Positions 16,805 through 23,895 of a stretch of DNA of 49,808 nucleotides are shown here, in pieces. The position numbers and the translations under genes were made by a program. This stretch comes from Clostridia bacterium. GTDB lineage: Bacteria; Bacillota; Clostridia; Oscillospirales; QAMX01. The notes beneath the pieces are model-generated. The model was not told the origin of the DNA, did no database searches, and saw only the letters and a list, made by a program, of their open reading frames with translations. Where the stretch lies: the NCBI GenBank assembly GCA_017441705.1, contig JAFRWU010000082.1, positions 1 to 49,808 of the forward strand, given 5' to 3'. How positions within the stretch are numbered: the first letter of the stretch is position 1; the number at the start of each line of letters is the position of its first letter.

Positions 16805-17500
16805 ATGCTGAGCGGTCTTTTTACCGATTTCACCGGAACGCTGATCTCGATCCTGCTCAGTCTGCCGGGGGTGATCCTGGCCGTATCGATCCATGAATCG
16901 GCCCACGGATTCGTCGCCTGGAAGCTCGGCGACGACACGGCGAAGCTTTCGGGACGCATTTCGCTCAACCCGCTCCGGCACGTGGATCCCATCGGTCTTC
17001 TCCTTCTGATCCTGTTCCGGTTCGGATGGGCAAGGCCGGTGCAGGTCAACGTCAGAAAGCTCAAAAAGCCGAAACGGGACATGTGTTTCGTGGCGCTGGC
17101 GGGTCCCGTTTCGAATCTCCTTCTGTCCTTCCCGCTGATGATCGCCGCATATCTGGCGGCTTTCTTCTACACGGCCAATTATGCGCGTTTCGGCGACACC
17201 ACCTTTTCCACCGTGCTGGAGGTCATGACCCATATTTTCGAATACGCCGCGATCATCAACGTCGGGCTGGGGGTTTTCAACCTGATCCCCTTTCCGCCGC
17301 TGGACGGATGGAAGGTGCTCGGCGCGTTCCTTCCCGTCAAGGTCTACTTCACGCTGATGCGCTACGAGCGGATCGGTATGATCCTGCTTCTGGCGCTGAT
17401 GATAACGGGTCTTCTTTCGGGCCCCATGAATCTCGCGACCAACGCCATTCTGGATCTGGAGTACGGAGCGATCGCAAAAGTCGCGTCGCTCTTCATCTGA
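16805..17500 (+). CDS. Site-2 protease family (M50) membrane metalloprotease
   Basis: 231 residues with about five membrane helices. The zinc motif HESAH (His30, Glu31, His34) lies in the first long helix, and NLIPFPPLDG carries the third ligand Asp167. This matches the short YwhC/SpoIVFB-like group of intramembrane proteases that lack PDZ domains. It follows the FAH gene by 3 bases and precedes scpA by one, an arrangement often seen in Clostridia. Its natural substrate is unknown. Confidence 0.93.
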   Translation: MLSGLFTDFTGTLISILLSLPGVILAVSIHESAHGFVAWKLGDDTAKLSGRISLNPLRHVDPIGLLLLILFRFGWARPVQVNVRKLKKPKRDMCFVALAGPVSNLLLSFPLMIAAYLAAFFYTANYARFGDTTFSTVLEVMTHIFEYAAIINVGLGVFNLIPFPPLDGWKVLGAFLPVKVYFTLMRYERIGMILLLALMITGLLSGPMNLATNAILDLEYGAIAKVASLFI

Positions 17501-17501
17501 C

Positions 17502-18230
17502 ATGGAACTGAGTTTTAAGCTGGAAGCCTTTGAAGGGCCCCTGGATCTCCTGCTCTTTCTGATCCACAAGAACAAGGTGGACATCCGCGACATCCCCATC
17601 GCCGAGATCCTCCGGCAGTATCTGGAATACATGCCGGTGATCCGGGAGCAGAATCTGGACAACGTCACCGAATTCGCGGTGATGGCGTCGGCCCTGATCT
17701 ATATCAAATCCCGCATGCTTCTCCCCAAGGCGGAGGAAGAGGAGGAAGAGGATCCGCGCAAAGCGCTGGCCGACGCCCTGATCGAATACAAGAAGTTCAA
17801 GGAAGCGGCCGCATGGTTCGCTCTCCGGCTCCCCGAGGGGCAGCTCACCGTCGCCAAACGGCCGGAGGACGTGGAAAGACCGCGCACCCCGGAGTATCAT
17901 CACGATCCGAAGGATCTCCTGGATGCGATGAAGGCGATGTTCGTGCGGGACGAAAGGCGCAGGCCGCCTCCGCGGGAGGCTTTTTCCGGGATCCTCCGGC
18001 AGGAGATCGTCTCGGTGGAGGAAAAAAGCGAGTATATCGTCACTATCCTCAAAAAGCTCGGTGAGATCGATATCGCCGCGCTCACTTACGGAGAACGGGA
18101 TAAAAAACACGCGGTCGCCGCGTTTCTCGCCATTCTGGATCTGATCCGGGACGGCGTGGCGGCGGTGGAAAGCGGAGAAACCGACGGGCAGACGCTGAAG
18201 CTCTGCGCCGGCGTGATGAAAGGAACCTGA
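17502..18230 (+). CDS. scpA: Segregation and condensation protein ScpA
   Basis: 242 residues. ScpA is the kleisin that bridges the SMC dimer during chromosome condensation. The N-terminal signature FKLEAFEGPLDLLLFLI and the following DIRDIPIAEI stretch are diagnostic. A helical middle and a winged-helix C-terminus (near KKHAVAAFLAILDLI) complete the fold. It is followed by scpB after 3 bases, and the two products form a complex with SMC. Confidence 0.95.
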   Translation: MELSFKLEAFEGPLDLLLFLIHKNKVDIRDIPIAEILRQYLEYMPVIREQNLDNVTEFAVMASALIYIKSRMLLPKAEEEEEEDPRKALADALIEYKKFKEAAAWFALRLPEGQLTVAKRPEDVERPRTPEYHHDPKDLLDAMKAMFVRDERRRPPPREAFSGILRQEIVSVEEKSEYIVTILKKLGEIDIAALTYGERDKKHAVAAFLAILDLIRDGVAAVESGETDGQTLKLCAGVMKGT

Positions 18231-18233
18231 GCC

Positions 18234-18818
18234 ATGAGCGAAGAGAGAAGCGTTACGCGCCTGCGCGCCGCCATCGAGGCGATCCTGTTCGCCGCAGGCG
18301 ATCCGGTGCACATTCTGAAGCTTGCGGAGGTCCTGGAAGAGGACAAAAAGACCATCGAAGGGATCCTGGCGGCCATGGCGCTGGACTATGAGGAGGACGA
18401 GCTGAGAGGCGTGAAGCTCCTGATCCTGGAGGACAAGGCGCAGCTGGTTTCCAAGCCCGCCTTCGGGGAAAAGGTGCTGGCGGTGCTGGAGCAGCGCCGG
18501 TCCCCCAGCCTGTCGCCTTCGGCCCTGGAGGTGCTTTCCATCGTGGCCTACCGCCAGCCGGTGACCCGCGGCGTGATCGAACAGATCCGCGGCGTGGACA
18601 GCGCCTACACCCTGACGAACCTTTTGGAAAAGGGCATCCTGGAGGAATGCGGACGGCTTGACGTGCCGGGACGCCCGATCCTTTACCGGACGTCGGAGGC
18701 GTTTCTGCGGATATTCGGGCTTTCCAGCCTCAGGGATCTGCCGCCGCTGCCGGAGGAGATGACCGACGCGCAGCTTACCATGTTCTCCGATGCGGAGGAG
18801 GAGCCGAACGAAACATGA
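18234..18818 (+). CDS. scpB: Segregation and condensation protein ScpB
   Basis: 194 residues made of two winged-helix domains. Conserved elements include the N-terminal IEAILFAAGDPV and the second-domain segment LSIVAYRQPVTR followed by IEQIRGVDS. It binds ScpA within the SMC condensin. The stop overlaps the start of the DUF2953 gene by ATGA. Confidence 0.95.
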   Translation: MSEERSVTRLRAAIEAILFAAGDPVHILKLAEVLEEDKKTIEGILAAMALDYEEDELRGVKLLILEDKAQLVSKPAFGEKVLAVLEQRRSPSLSPSALEVLSIVAYRQPVTRGVIEQIRGVDSAYTLTNLLEKGILEECGRLDVPGRPILYRTSEAFLRIFGLSSLRDLPPLPEEMTDAQLTMFSDAEEEPNET

Positions 18819-19408
18819 GGATCCTCGGGATTGTGCTTTTGTCGCTTCTCGGGCTGATCCTTCTGATTCTGGCGCTTGTGCTCTTCGTGCCCTTCCGGGT
18901 ATACGCGGCGTACCGGGAAAAAACCGCGACGGTCCGGATCAGATTCCTTTTCTTCCGCTATACGATCCTTCCTCAGAAAAAGAAGAAGAAAAAGAAGAAA
19001 AAGCCGAAGAAAAAGAAGAAGGAGGAAGCTCCTCCGGAAGAAGGCAAAAAGAAGAAAAAGAAAAAACTGGACGTGGGGCTTCTCGTGAAGCTTCTCAAAA
19101 AGCATCTGCCGCCGCTTTTGAAGCCCTTCCGGATCAGATCGGTCAATATGACCTGGTTTGTTCACGCGCGCGACGCGGCCGAAACCGCGCTTCTTTACGG
19201 CGCGGCGTCCGGCATGATCGCGGGGGCGCTTGCGATCTTCCAGAAGTTCGCACGCCGGTTCGAGCGTGCGCGGGTGGATCTCTTCCCCGACTACGACGGG
19301 GACAAGGGCGGCTTTTCGGGCGACGTCACGGTGTCCTTCATCGTGTTCCCGCTCCTCACGGCGGGGATCAGGGCCGTGCGCGACCTTTTCAAATACAAGA
19401 TTCTCTGA
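18815..19408 (+). CDS. DUF2953 membrane-anchored protein with poly-lysine tract
   Basis: 197 residues. One N-terminal membrane helix (about 5-27), then RVYAAYREKTATVRIRFLFFRYTI typical of DUF2953. Residues about 54-88 are almost all lysine, broken by a short Pro/Glu linker. The C-terminal half contains amphipathic helices and a closing hydrophobic stretch. Homologues lie between scpB and ytfJ in many Clostridia and are linked to sporulation by position only. The A-rich coding stretch (about 18976-19070) is prone to replication slippage and sequencing error, so the tract length may vary. Confidence 0.8.
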   Translation: MRILGIVLLSLLGLILLILALVLFVPFRVYAAYREKTATVRIRFLFFRYTILPQKKKKKKKKKPKKKKKEEAPPEEGKKKKKKKLDVGLLVKLLKKHLPPLLKPFRIRSVNMTWFVHARDAAETALLYGAASGMIAGALAIFQKFARRFERARVDLFPDYDGDKGGFSGDVTVSFIVFPLLTAGIRAVRDLFKYKIL

Positions 19409-19479
19409 CCCCGGCGTACGATACGCTCAATTTGGCATTCGGATAAAAAGAACGCGCGGCGCGCGAAGGAGGCTTTCTT

Positions 19480-19899
19480 ATGGAACAGAACAACAAACCC
19501 GGCAAGATCAACGCATTACTGGACACCACGCTTTCCAAGATCCGCGAACTGGTGGATTCCCAGACCGTCATCGGAGAACCCATCGTCATTTCGCCGAAGC
19601 TCACCCTGATCCCCATCTCCAAAATGTCCTTCGGCTTTGCCTCGGGAGGCAGCGACTTTTCCGGCAAGGACGCTCCCAACGTGCACTTCGGCGGCGGCAG
19701 CGGCGCCGGCGTCACGGTGAACCCCCTGGGATTCCTTTCCATCGCCGACCAGACCGAGGTCACCTTCGTTCCCATCGGTCCCGGCGCGGCATCTCCCGTG
19801 GAAGGGCTCCTGGCCGGCCTGCCCGGCGCCATCGGCAAGCTGAAGGATATGTTCGGCAAGAAAGGCGACGGCGAAGCCGAGGAAGCCGGGGAAGAATAA
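19480..19899 (+). CDS. ytfJ: Sporulation protein YtfJ/GerW family
   Basis: 139 residues. The family pattern is clear: an N-terminal helix (INALLDTTLSKIRELV), VIGEPIVISPKLTLIPISKMSFGFASGG, a glycine-rich stretch and the beta segment VNPLGFLSIAD. In Bacillus the protein is needed for normal spore germination with certain germinants. AAGGAGG lies 8 bases before the ATG. A terminator follows at 19923-19976. Presence of this gene argues for a spore-forming lineage. Confidence 0.92.
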   Translation: MEQNNKPGKINALLDTTLSKIRELVDSQTVIGEPIVISPKLTLIPISKMSFGFASGGSDFSGKDAPNVHFGGGSGAGVTVNPLGFLSIADQTEVTFVPIGPGAASPVEGLLAGLPGAIGKLKDMFGKKGDGEAEEAGEE

Positions 19900-19922
19900 G
19901 CGGCGTATCCGCGCATCAAATC

Positions 19923-19976
19923 CCCCTCCGCCCCATAAGGATAGAAGGAACGATCCTTGGGGACGGAGGGGTTTTT
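19923..19976 (+). terminator. Terminator whose 3' arm contains the next gene's ribosome binding site
   Basis: Three stacked helices: 19923-19930 with 19964-19971 (8 bp), 19931-19934 with 19959-19962 (4 bp) and 19937-19942 with 19953-19958 (6 bp), with small bulges. Five T residues (19972-19976) follow and the ATG of the carboxypeptidase is the next base. The GGAGGGG at 19965-19971 is therefore both stem and Shine-Dalgarno. Confidence 0.75.
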
Positions 19977-21047
19977 ATGTGTCGGCGGAGTATGACGGCG
20001 GCGGTTTTCTTCGGCCTTCTTTTGACGTTTTTCCGGTATCCGGCGCCGGCCTGGGCTGCGGGCGGCGCGGCGTACGCGCTTTACGACGCCTTTTCGGGAG
20101 AATTTATCGAAGAAAAGAACGCCGATGAAAAAAGACCGGCGGCCTCCACCGCCAAGATCATGACCGCTCTGGTGGCGGCGGAGGAGGGAGACCTCGCCGA
20201 AAGGATCCCGATCCTCCGGGAGGACACGGCGGTGGAGGGGAGCCGCGTTTACCTCGAGGCCGGGGAAGAACCGACCCTGGAGGAGCTCCTCGCGGGCGTC
20301 CTGCTCGCCTCCGGCAACGATGCGGCCATGGCCGCGGCCCGCGGCGCGGCGGGCAGCGTGAAGAGCTTTACGGAAAAGATGAACCGGCGGGCGGAGAGGA
20401 TCGGCATGACGGGGACGCATTACGAAAACCCCACCGGTCTCGACGGGGAAGGGCAGGTCACCACCGCCCGGGATCTCGCGCTGCTTGCCGCCGAGGCCAT
20501 GAAGAACGAGACCGTGGCCCGCCTTTTCCGGACCCGGTACGCGTCCTTCGGCGGTCACGTCCTGAAAAACCACAACAAGCTTCTCTGGAAAAGCGCCGAC
20601 TGCGTCGGCGGCAAGACCGGCTTTACCAGGAAGGCGGGGAGATGCCTCGTATCGGTTTTTGAAAAATCGGGGAGAAGGATGATCGCGGTGACGCTTTCCG
20701 ATCCGGACGACTGGCAGGATCACCTCGCCTTCGCCGACCGGTTTTACCGGGAAGTGGAGGAAAGGGAGATCTCGTTTTCCTTCCCGGTCCGGACGGCGGA
20801 TTTTGAAAGGGAGGAAGGCGTCCTTCTGGCGAGCGTCGCTCTGCCGCTCCGCCCGGGGGAGAAGGAAAAGCTCACGTATACGCTGGAGGCCGATCATTTC
20901 CTCTGGCGGCTCCCGGACGAGGGAGAGGCGACGGGGCTTTTCAGGGTTTTCCTCAACGGCCGTGAGATCGCCGGCGGCGCGCCTTTTTTTGCCCCGTCGC
21001 CGGGAAGAAAGACGCGCGGGCTCCTTCAGAGCGGCAAAACCGGATAA
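19977..21047 (+). CDS. D-alanyl-D-alanine carboxypeptidase (S11, DacF/DacB-like)
   Basis: 356 residues. A signal peptide ends near AWA-AGG (about residue 27). The penicillin-binding triad is intact: Ser57-x-x-Lys60 in STAK, Ser112-Gly-Asn114, and Lys213-Thr-Gly215. It removes the terminal D-alanine from peptidoglycan stem peptides outside the membrane. A C-terminal beta-rich domain follows the catalytic domain. Position after scpAB-ytfJ suggests a sporulation-related carboxypeptidase. The start ATG directly follows a terminator, with the ribosome binding site inside the hairpin. I see no better start downstream. Confidence 0.92.
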   Translation: MCRRSMTAAVFFGLLLTFFRYPAPAWAAGGAAYALYDAFSGEFIEEKNADEKRPAASTAKIMTALVAAEEGDLAERIPILREDTAVEGSRVYLEAGEEPTLEELLAGVLLASGNDAAMAAARGAAGSVKSFTEKMNRRAERIGMTGTHYENPTGLDGEGQVTTARDLALLAAEAMKNETVARLFRTRYASFGGHVLKNHNKLLWKSADCVGGKTGFTRKAGRCLVSVFEKSGRRMIAVTLSDPDDWQDHLAFADRFYREVEEREISFSFPVRTADFEREEGVLLASVALPLRPGEKEKLTYTLEADHFLWRLPDEGEATGLFRVFLNGREIAGGAPFFAPSPGRKTRGLLQSGKTG

Positions 21048-21073
21048 AAAAGCGCCCCGCGGAGAGCGGGGCG
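21046..21073 (-). terminator. Terminator of the uracil-DNA glycosylase gene
   Basis: Read on the minus strand, an 8-bp GC stem (21066-21073 with 21053-21060) with a five-base loop is followed by CTTTTTTA. It sits between two convergent genes. Confidence 0.7.
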
Positions 21074-21100
21074 GATATCGGACGGGGAAAGTGTGCGTCG

Positions 21101-21670
21101 TCAGGCTTCCGCAGGCGTCTCGAGCTTTTGGAGCTCTTCCTCGATGGCGAGCAGGTCCGGCAGCGTCTCCGTCTTCCGCCGCGGATCCCGGAGAAGGGCC
21201 GCGGGGTGGTAGAGCGCCATCATGCGCACGCCCTTGCGGTCGAACCATTTGCCGTGGTCCTGCGAAATGTGAAAATCGGGGGAGATGATCTTCATGGCGG
21301 CGATGCGCCCGAGGCAGACGATGATCTTCGGGCGGATCAGGGCGGTCTGCGCCCGGAGATAGGGAATGCAGGCCTCCTGCTCGTCGGGAAGAGGATCGCG
21401 GTTCTGGGGCGGGCGGCATTTGACGATGTTGGCGATGTAGACCTTGCCGCGGTCCAGGCCGATGGTCCCGAGCATGCTGTCCAGGAGCTTTCCGGCCCTT
21501 CCCACGAAGGGGATGCCCGAAAGATCCTCCTGTTCGCCGGGACCTTCGCCGATGAAGAGGATGGGGGAGGCGGGGTTCCCGTCCCCGAACACCACGTTGG
21601 TGCGCGTTTCGGCAAGCCGGCATTTCCGGCAGGCAAGACAGACTTCCTTCAGTTCATCCCAGGTCTGCAT
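21101..21670 (-). CDS. Uracil-DNA glycosylase, family 4 (4Fe-4S)
   Basis: 189 residues. It excises uracil from DNA in base excision repair. The active-site motif GEGPGEQED (41-49) and the C-terminal HPAALLR (155-161) are typical of family 4. Four cysteines suitable for the iron-sulfur cluster are present: Cys14 and Cys17, then Cys85 in IVKCRPPQNR and Cys101. The open frame runs far upstream, but GAGGAGG 7 bases before the ATG at 21670 and the promoter just beyond fix the start. Confidence 0.93.
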   Translation of the reverse strand: MQTWDELKEVCLACRKCRLAETRTNVVFGDGNPASPILFIGEGPGEQEDLSGIPFVGRAGKLLDSMLGTIGLDRGKVYIANIVKCRPPQNRDPLPDEQEACIPYLRAQTALIRPKIIVCLGRIAAMKIISPDFHISQDHGKWFDRKGVRMMALYHPAALLRDPRRKTETLPDLLAIEEELQKLETPAEA

Positions 21671-21704
21671 GACGATCCTCCTCTTCGATCGGTTCTTCAC
21701 CTTC

Positions 21705-21733
21705 ATTATACCGCTTTTCCGCCTGTCTTTCAA
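21705..21733 (-). promoter_or_regulatory. Promoter of the uracil-DNA glycosylase gene
   Basis: Minus-strand TTGAAA (21728-21733), 17-base spacer, TATAAT (21705-21710). Confidence 0.75.
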
Positions 21734-21788
21734 CGGCTTTTCGGGCGGCGGGGGAAGGAAAAGAGAAAAACCGGACGGCGCTTTCCGG

Positions 21789-21817
21789 TTGACGGAGAAA
21801 CGGGGATGTGCTATACT
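21789..21817 (+). promoter_or_regulatory. Promoter of the DUF2752 gene
   Basis: TTGACG (21789-21794), 17-base spacer, TATACT (21812-21817), divergent from the glycosylase promoter. Confidence 0.75.
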
Positions 21818-21863
21818 GAGGCGCGTCCGGGGATGCGAAAGAACGGAGAAGGGGGAGACGGCC

Positions 21864-22214
21864 GTGGGAAAGAAGAGCCGGTTTTTCATGACGCGGATCT
21901 TCCCGTGTCTCGCGGTCCTGATCGTCGATTCCCTCATCAACGTCTTCCGGATCCCCTGCATGTACAAGACGATCTTCGGGATCCCCTGCCCCGGCTGCGG
22001 CATGTCCCGCGCGCTCCTGGCCGCGCTGCGCCTGGATTTCGGGGAGGCCTTCCGGCTGCACGCCATGTTCTGGTCGATGCCGCTGATCTTCGTTCTGATC
22101 CTCACGAACGGAAAGATATTCCGGAAAAGGTGGATGAATCTTGCCCTGCTCATCGGGATCGGCGCCGGTTTTCTGGCGAATTATATCTGGCAGCTGATCC
22201 GGTTTTTTTCCTGA
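21864..22214 (+). CDS. DUF2752 small membrane protein
   Basis: 116 residues from a GTG start with GGGGGAG 6 bases upstream. The signature PCPGCGMSRALLAAL is followed by HAMFWSMPL and two membrane helices, as in DUF2752. The CxGC pair may bind metal or be redox-active; the function of the family is unknown to me. It is a single-gene unit: a promoter lies just upstream and an A/T-rich hairpin at 22221-22240 just downstream. Confidence 0.8.
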   Translation: MGKKSRFFMTRIFPCLAVLIVDSLINVFRIPCMYKTIFGIPCPGCGMSRALLAALRLDFGEAFRLHAMFWSMPLIFVLILTNGKIFRKRWMNLALLIGIGAGFLANYIWQLIRFFS

Positions 22215-22220
22215 ATCGGC

Positions 22221-22240
22221 GAAAAAACGCGTTTTTTTCG
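22221..22240 (+). terminator. Weak terminator-like A/T hairpin
   Basis: GAAAAAA and TTTTTTTC flank a CGCG core, giving a short stem ending in a T run, 7 bases after the DUF2752 stop. The stem is A/T-only at the base and therefore weak. Confidence 0.45.
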
Positions 22241-22250
22241 TTCAGACCAC

Positions 22251-22279
22251 TTGAAATGGCCTGATCGGTATGCTATAAT
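22251..22279 (+). promoter_or_regulatory. Promoter of the first zinc-ribbon/TM2 gene
   Basis: TTGAAA (22251-22256), 17-base spacer, perfect TATAAT (22274-22279), about 68 bases before the start codon. Confidence 0.8.
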
Positions 22280-22346
22280 TCAGGGTATCAGACCGTAGAA
22301 TTCCCTTCTGACGGGATCAAACGGCATATATAGGGAGGAAAGAACA

Positions 22347-22739
22347 ATGTATTGCAAGAACTGCGGAAAAGAAATGGTTGAAGGCGCCGCCGTCTGCACC
22401 AACTGCGGCGTTGCGGCCGGCAACGGCACGGCGTACTGCCCGAACTGCGGCAAAGAAACCGTCCCCGGCGCGGCTGTCTGCACCAACTGCGGCGCTGCCC
22501 TGACTCCGGAAGCCAACGGCGAAGCGAAGTCCAAGTTGACTGCCGGTCTCCTCGGCATCTTCCTCGGCGGCTTCGGCGTCCACAACTTCTATCTGGGCTA
22601 CACCGGCAAGGCCATCGGCCAGATCGCTCTGACCCTCTGCGGCTTCGGCGCGGGCGGCATCTGGGGCCTGATCGAAGGCATCCTGATCCTCACCGGCAAG
22701 ATCAACAAGGACGCCAAGGGCGTTCCGCTCAAGGACTGA
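22347..22739 (+). CDS. Double zinc-ribbon TM2-domain membrane protein, copy 1
   Basis: 130 residues. Two zinc ribbons of the form CxxC-x10-CxxC occupy the N-terminus (Cys3/6/17/20 and Cys31/34/45/48). A TM2 domain follows from about residue 63 with the hallmark GGFGVHNFYLGYTGKAIGQ and two membrane helices. The C-terminus ends in a short charged tail (KDAKGVPLKD). Zinc ribbons should face the cytoplasm. The role of such proteins is not established. It heads a row of three paralogues. AGGGAGGAAAG precedes the ATG. Confidence 0.88.
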   Translation: MYCKNCGKEMVEGAAVCTNCGVAAGNGTAYCPNCGKETVPGAAVCTNCGAALTPEANGEAKSKLTAGLLGIFLGGFGVHNFYLGYTGKAIGQIALTLCGFGAGGIWGLIEGILILTGKINKDAKGVPLKD

Positions 22740-22759
22740 GCGGTTCCGGAAGACATACG

Positions 22760-22792
22760 ATCAAAGCAATGCCCTCGCGGCATTGCTTTGAT
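22760..22792 (+). terminator. Perfect 14-bp hairpin after copy 1
   Basis: 22760-22773 pairs perfectly with 22779-22792 around a 5-base loop. A T run is missing, so this may be a weak terminator, a processing site or an mRNA 3' stabiliser. Confidence 0.45.
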
Positions 22793-22830
22793 TGACCTCT
22801 TCCCGTGACGGAAGAAAAGCGCACGGATAC

Positions 22831-22860
22831 CGGCCGCGGCACTGGCCGCGGCCGATTCTG
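22831..22860 (+). terminator. GC-rich hairpin upstream of copy 2
   Basis: A 10-bp perfect stem (22831-22840 with 22845-22854), loop ACTG, followed by ATTCTGTTTT. It could terminate read-through from copy 1 or attenuate copy 2, whose ribosome binding site begins 15 bases later. Confidence 0.45.
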
Positions 22861-22881
22861 TTTTACGAAAGGGAGAGCTTC

Positions 22882-23310
22882 ATGTATTGCAGAAACTGCG
22901 GAAATCCCATGGCGCAGGGCGCGGCCGTCTGCCTCAAATGCGGCGTTCAGGCCGGCAGAGGCGCGTCCTTCTGCGCATCCTGCGGAAAACCGCTGGTCCC
23001 CGGCGCCGTCGTCTGCACCAACTGCGGCGTCTCCGCGGCGCCGGCGCCCGCCGCCGACGCGAAATCCAAAATGACCGCCGGGCTTCTCGGCATCTTCCTC
23101 GGCTTCGTCGGCGTCCACAATTTCTACCTGGGGTATACCGGCAAGGCCGTGGCCCAGCTGGTGCTCACCATTGCGGCGATCCTTCTGGACTGCGTCGGGA
23201 TCGGCGCGATGATCCATCCGATCCCGGCTGTCTGGGGCCTGATCGAAGGGATCATGCTTCTTTGCGGTTCCATCAACAAAGACGGCAAGGGCAATCCGCT
23301 GAGGGATTGA
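22882..23310 (+). CDS. Double zinc-ribbon TM2-domain membrane protein, copy 2
   Basis: 142 residues with the same plan as copy 1: two CxxC-x10-CxxC ribbons, an Ala/Pro linker, and a TM2 domain with GFVGVHNFYLGYTGKAVAQ. The region between the two membrane helices is longer (about 12 extra residues, including IGAMIHPIP). The tail KDGKGNPLRD is nearly that of copies 1 and 3. GGGAGAG lies upstream of the ATG. No clear promoter of its own is visible. Confidence 0.88.
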   Translation: MYCRNCGNPMAQGAAVCLKCGVQAGRGASFCASCGKPLVPGAVVCTNCGVSAAPAPAADAKSKMTAGLLGIFLGFVGVHNFYLGYTGKAVAQLVLTIAAILLDCVGIGAMIHPIPAVWGLIEGIMLLCGSINKDGKGNPLRD

Positions 23311-23344
23311 TCCGTACCGGCACGAAAGATAAAGGGTTACGATC

Positions 23345-23788
23345 ATGTATTGCAGATATTGCGGAAAAGAAATGGTTCAGGGCGCGGCTGTCTGCGTGCA
23401 CTGCGGCGCGCCTGCCGGCGCGGGCGCGGCGTACTGCCCCTTCTGCGGAAACCCGACGGCCCCGGGCGCGGTGGTCTGCCTCAACTGCGGCAGACAGACC
23501 AACGCCGTTGTGCTCGCTCCCGGTCAGGAGCAGAAATCCAAAGTCACGGCCGGGCTTCTGGGCCTGTTTTTCGGCGGCTTCGGCGTCCATAACTTTTACC
23601 TTGGCTACACCGGCAGAGCGGTCGCGCAGCTGGTGATCCAGATCGTCTGCGTCACCCTGACGGGATGCACCGCGGGGCTCCTGTTCCCGCTGATCGGGAT
23701 CACCCCGACCTGGGCTTTGGTCGAGAGCATCATGATCTTTGCCGGCGGCATCAAGAAGGACGGCAAGGGGATCCCGCTGAAGGACTGA
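23345..23788 (+). CDS. Double zinc-ribbon TM2-domain membrane protein, copy 3
   Basis: 147 residues, again two zinc ribbons (first CRYCG, last CLNCGR) and a TM2 domain with GGFGVHNFYLGYTGRAVAQ. As in copy 2, an insertion separates the two membrane helices (TLTGCTAGLLFPLIG). It starts 34 bases after copy 2, suggesting co-transcription, and is followed by a good terminator at 23823-23848. Confidence 0.88.
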   Translation: MYCRYCGKEMVQGAAVCVHCGAPAGAGAAYCPFCGNPTAPGAVVCLNCGRQTNAVVLAPGQEQKSKVTAGLLGLFFGGFGVHNFYLGYTGRAVAQLVIQIVCVTLTGCTAGLLFPLIGITPTWALVESIMIFAGGIKKDGKGIPLKD

Positions 23789-23822
23789 AAGACGAAGGAC
23801 CGCCTGTATTCCGGAGACGCGG

Positions 23823-23848
23823 CAAAGCCGGGCGACCGGCTTTGTTTT
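23823..23848 (+). terminator. Terminator after the zinc-ribbon/TM2 cluster
   Basis: A 9-bp stem (23823-23831 with 23836-23844), GCGA loop, then TTTTAT. Confidence 0.75.
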
Positions 23849-23895
23849 ATGCGGCGAAAGGCCGGAAGCCCGGCGGGAAAAGGATCTGACCAGAG

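Noticed and set aside
22347..23788. The regular cysteine-codon pattern of the three zinc-ribbon genes as a DNA repeat or CRISPR-like array
   Set aside because: Spacing is set by protein motifs (CxxC-x10-CxxC), the sequence between is coding, and no identical repeat-spacer pattern exists.
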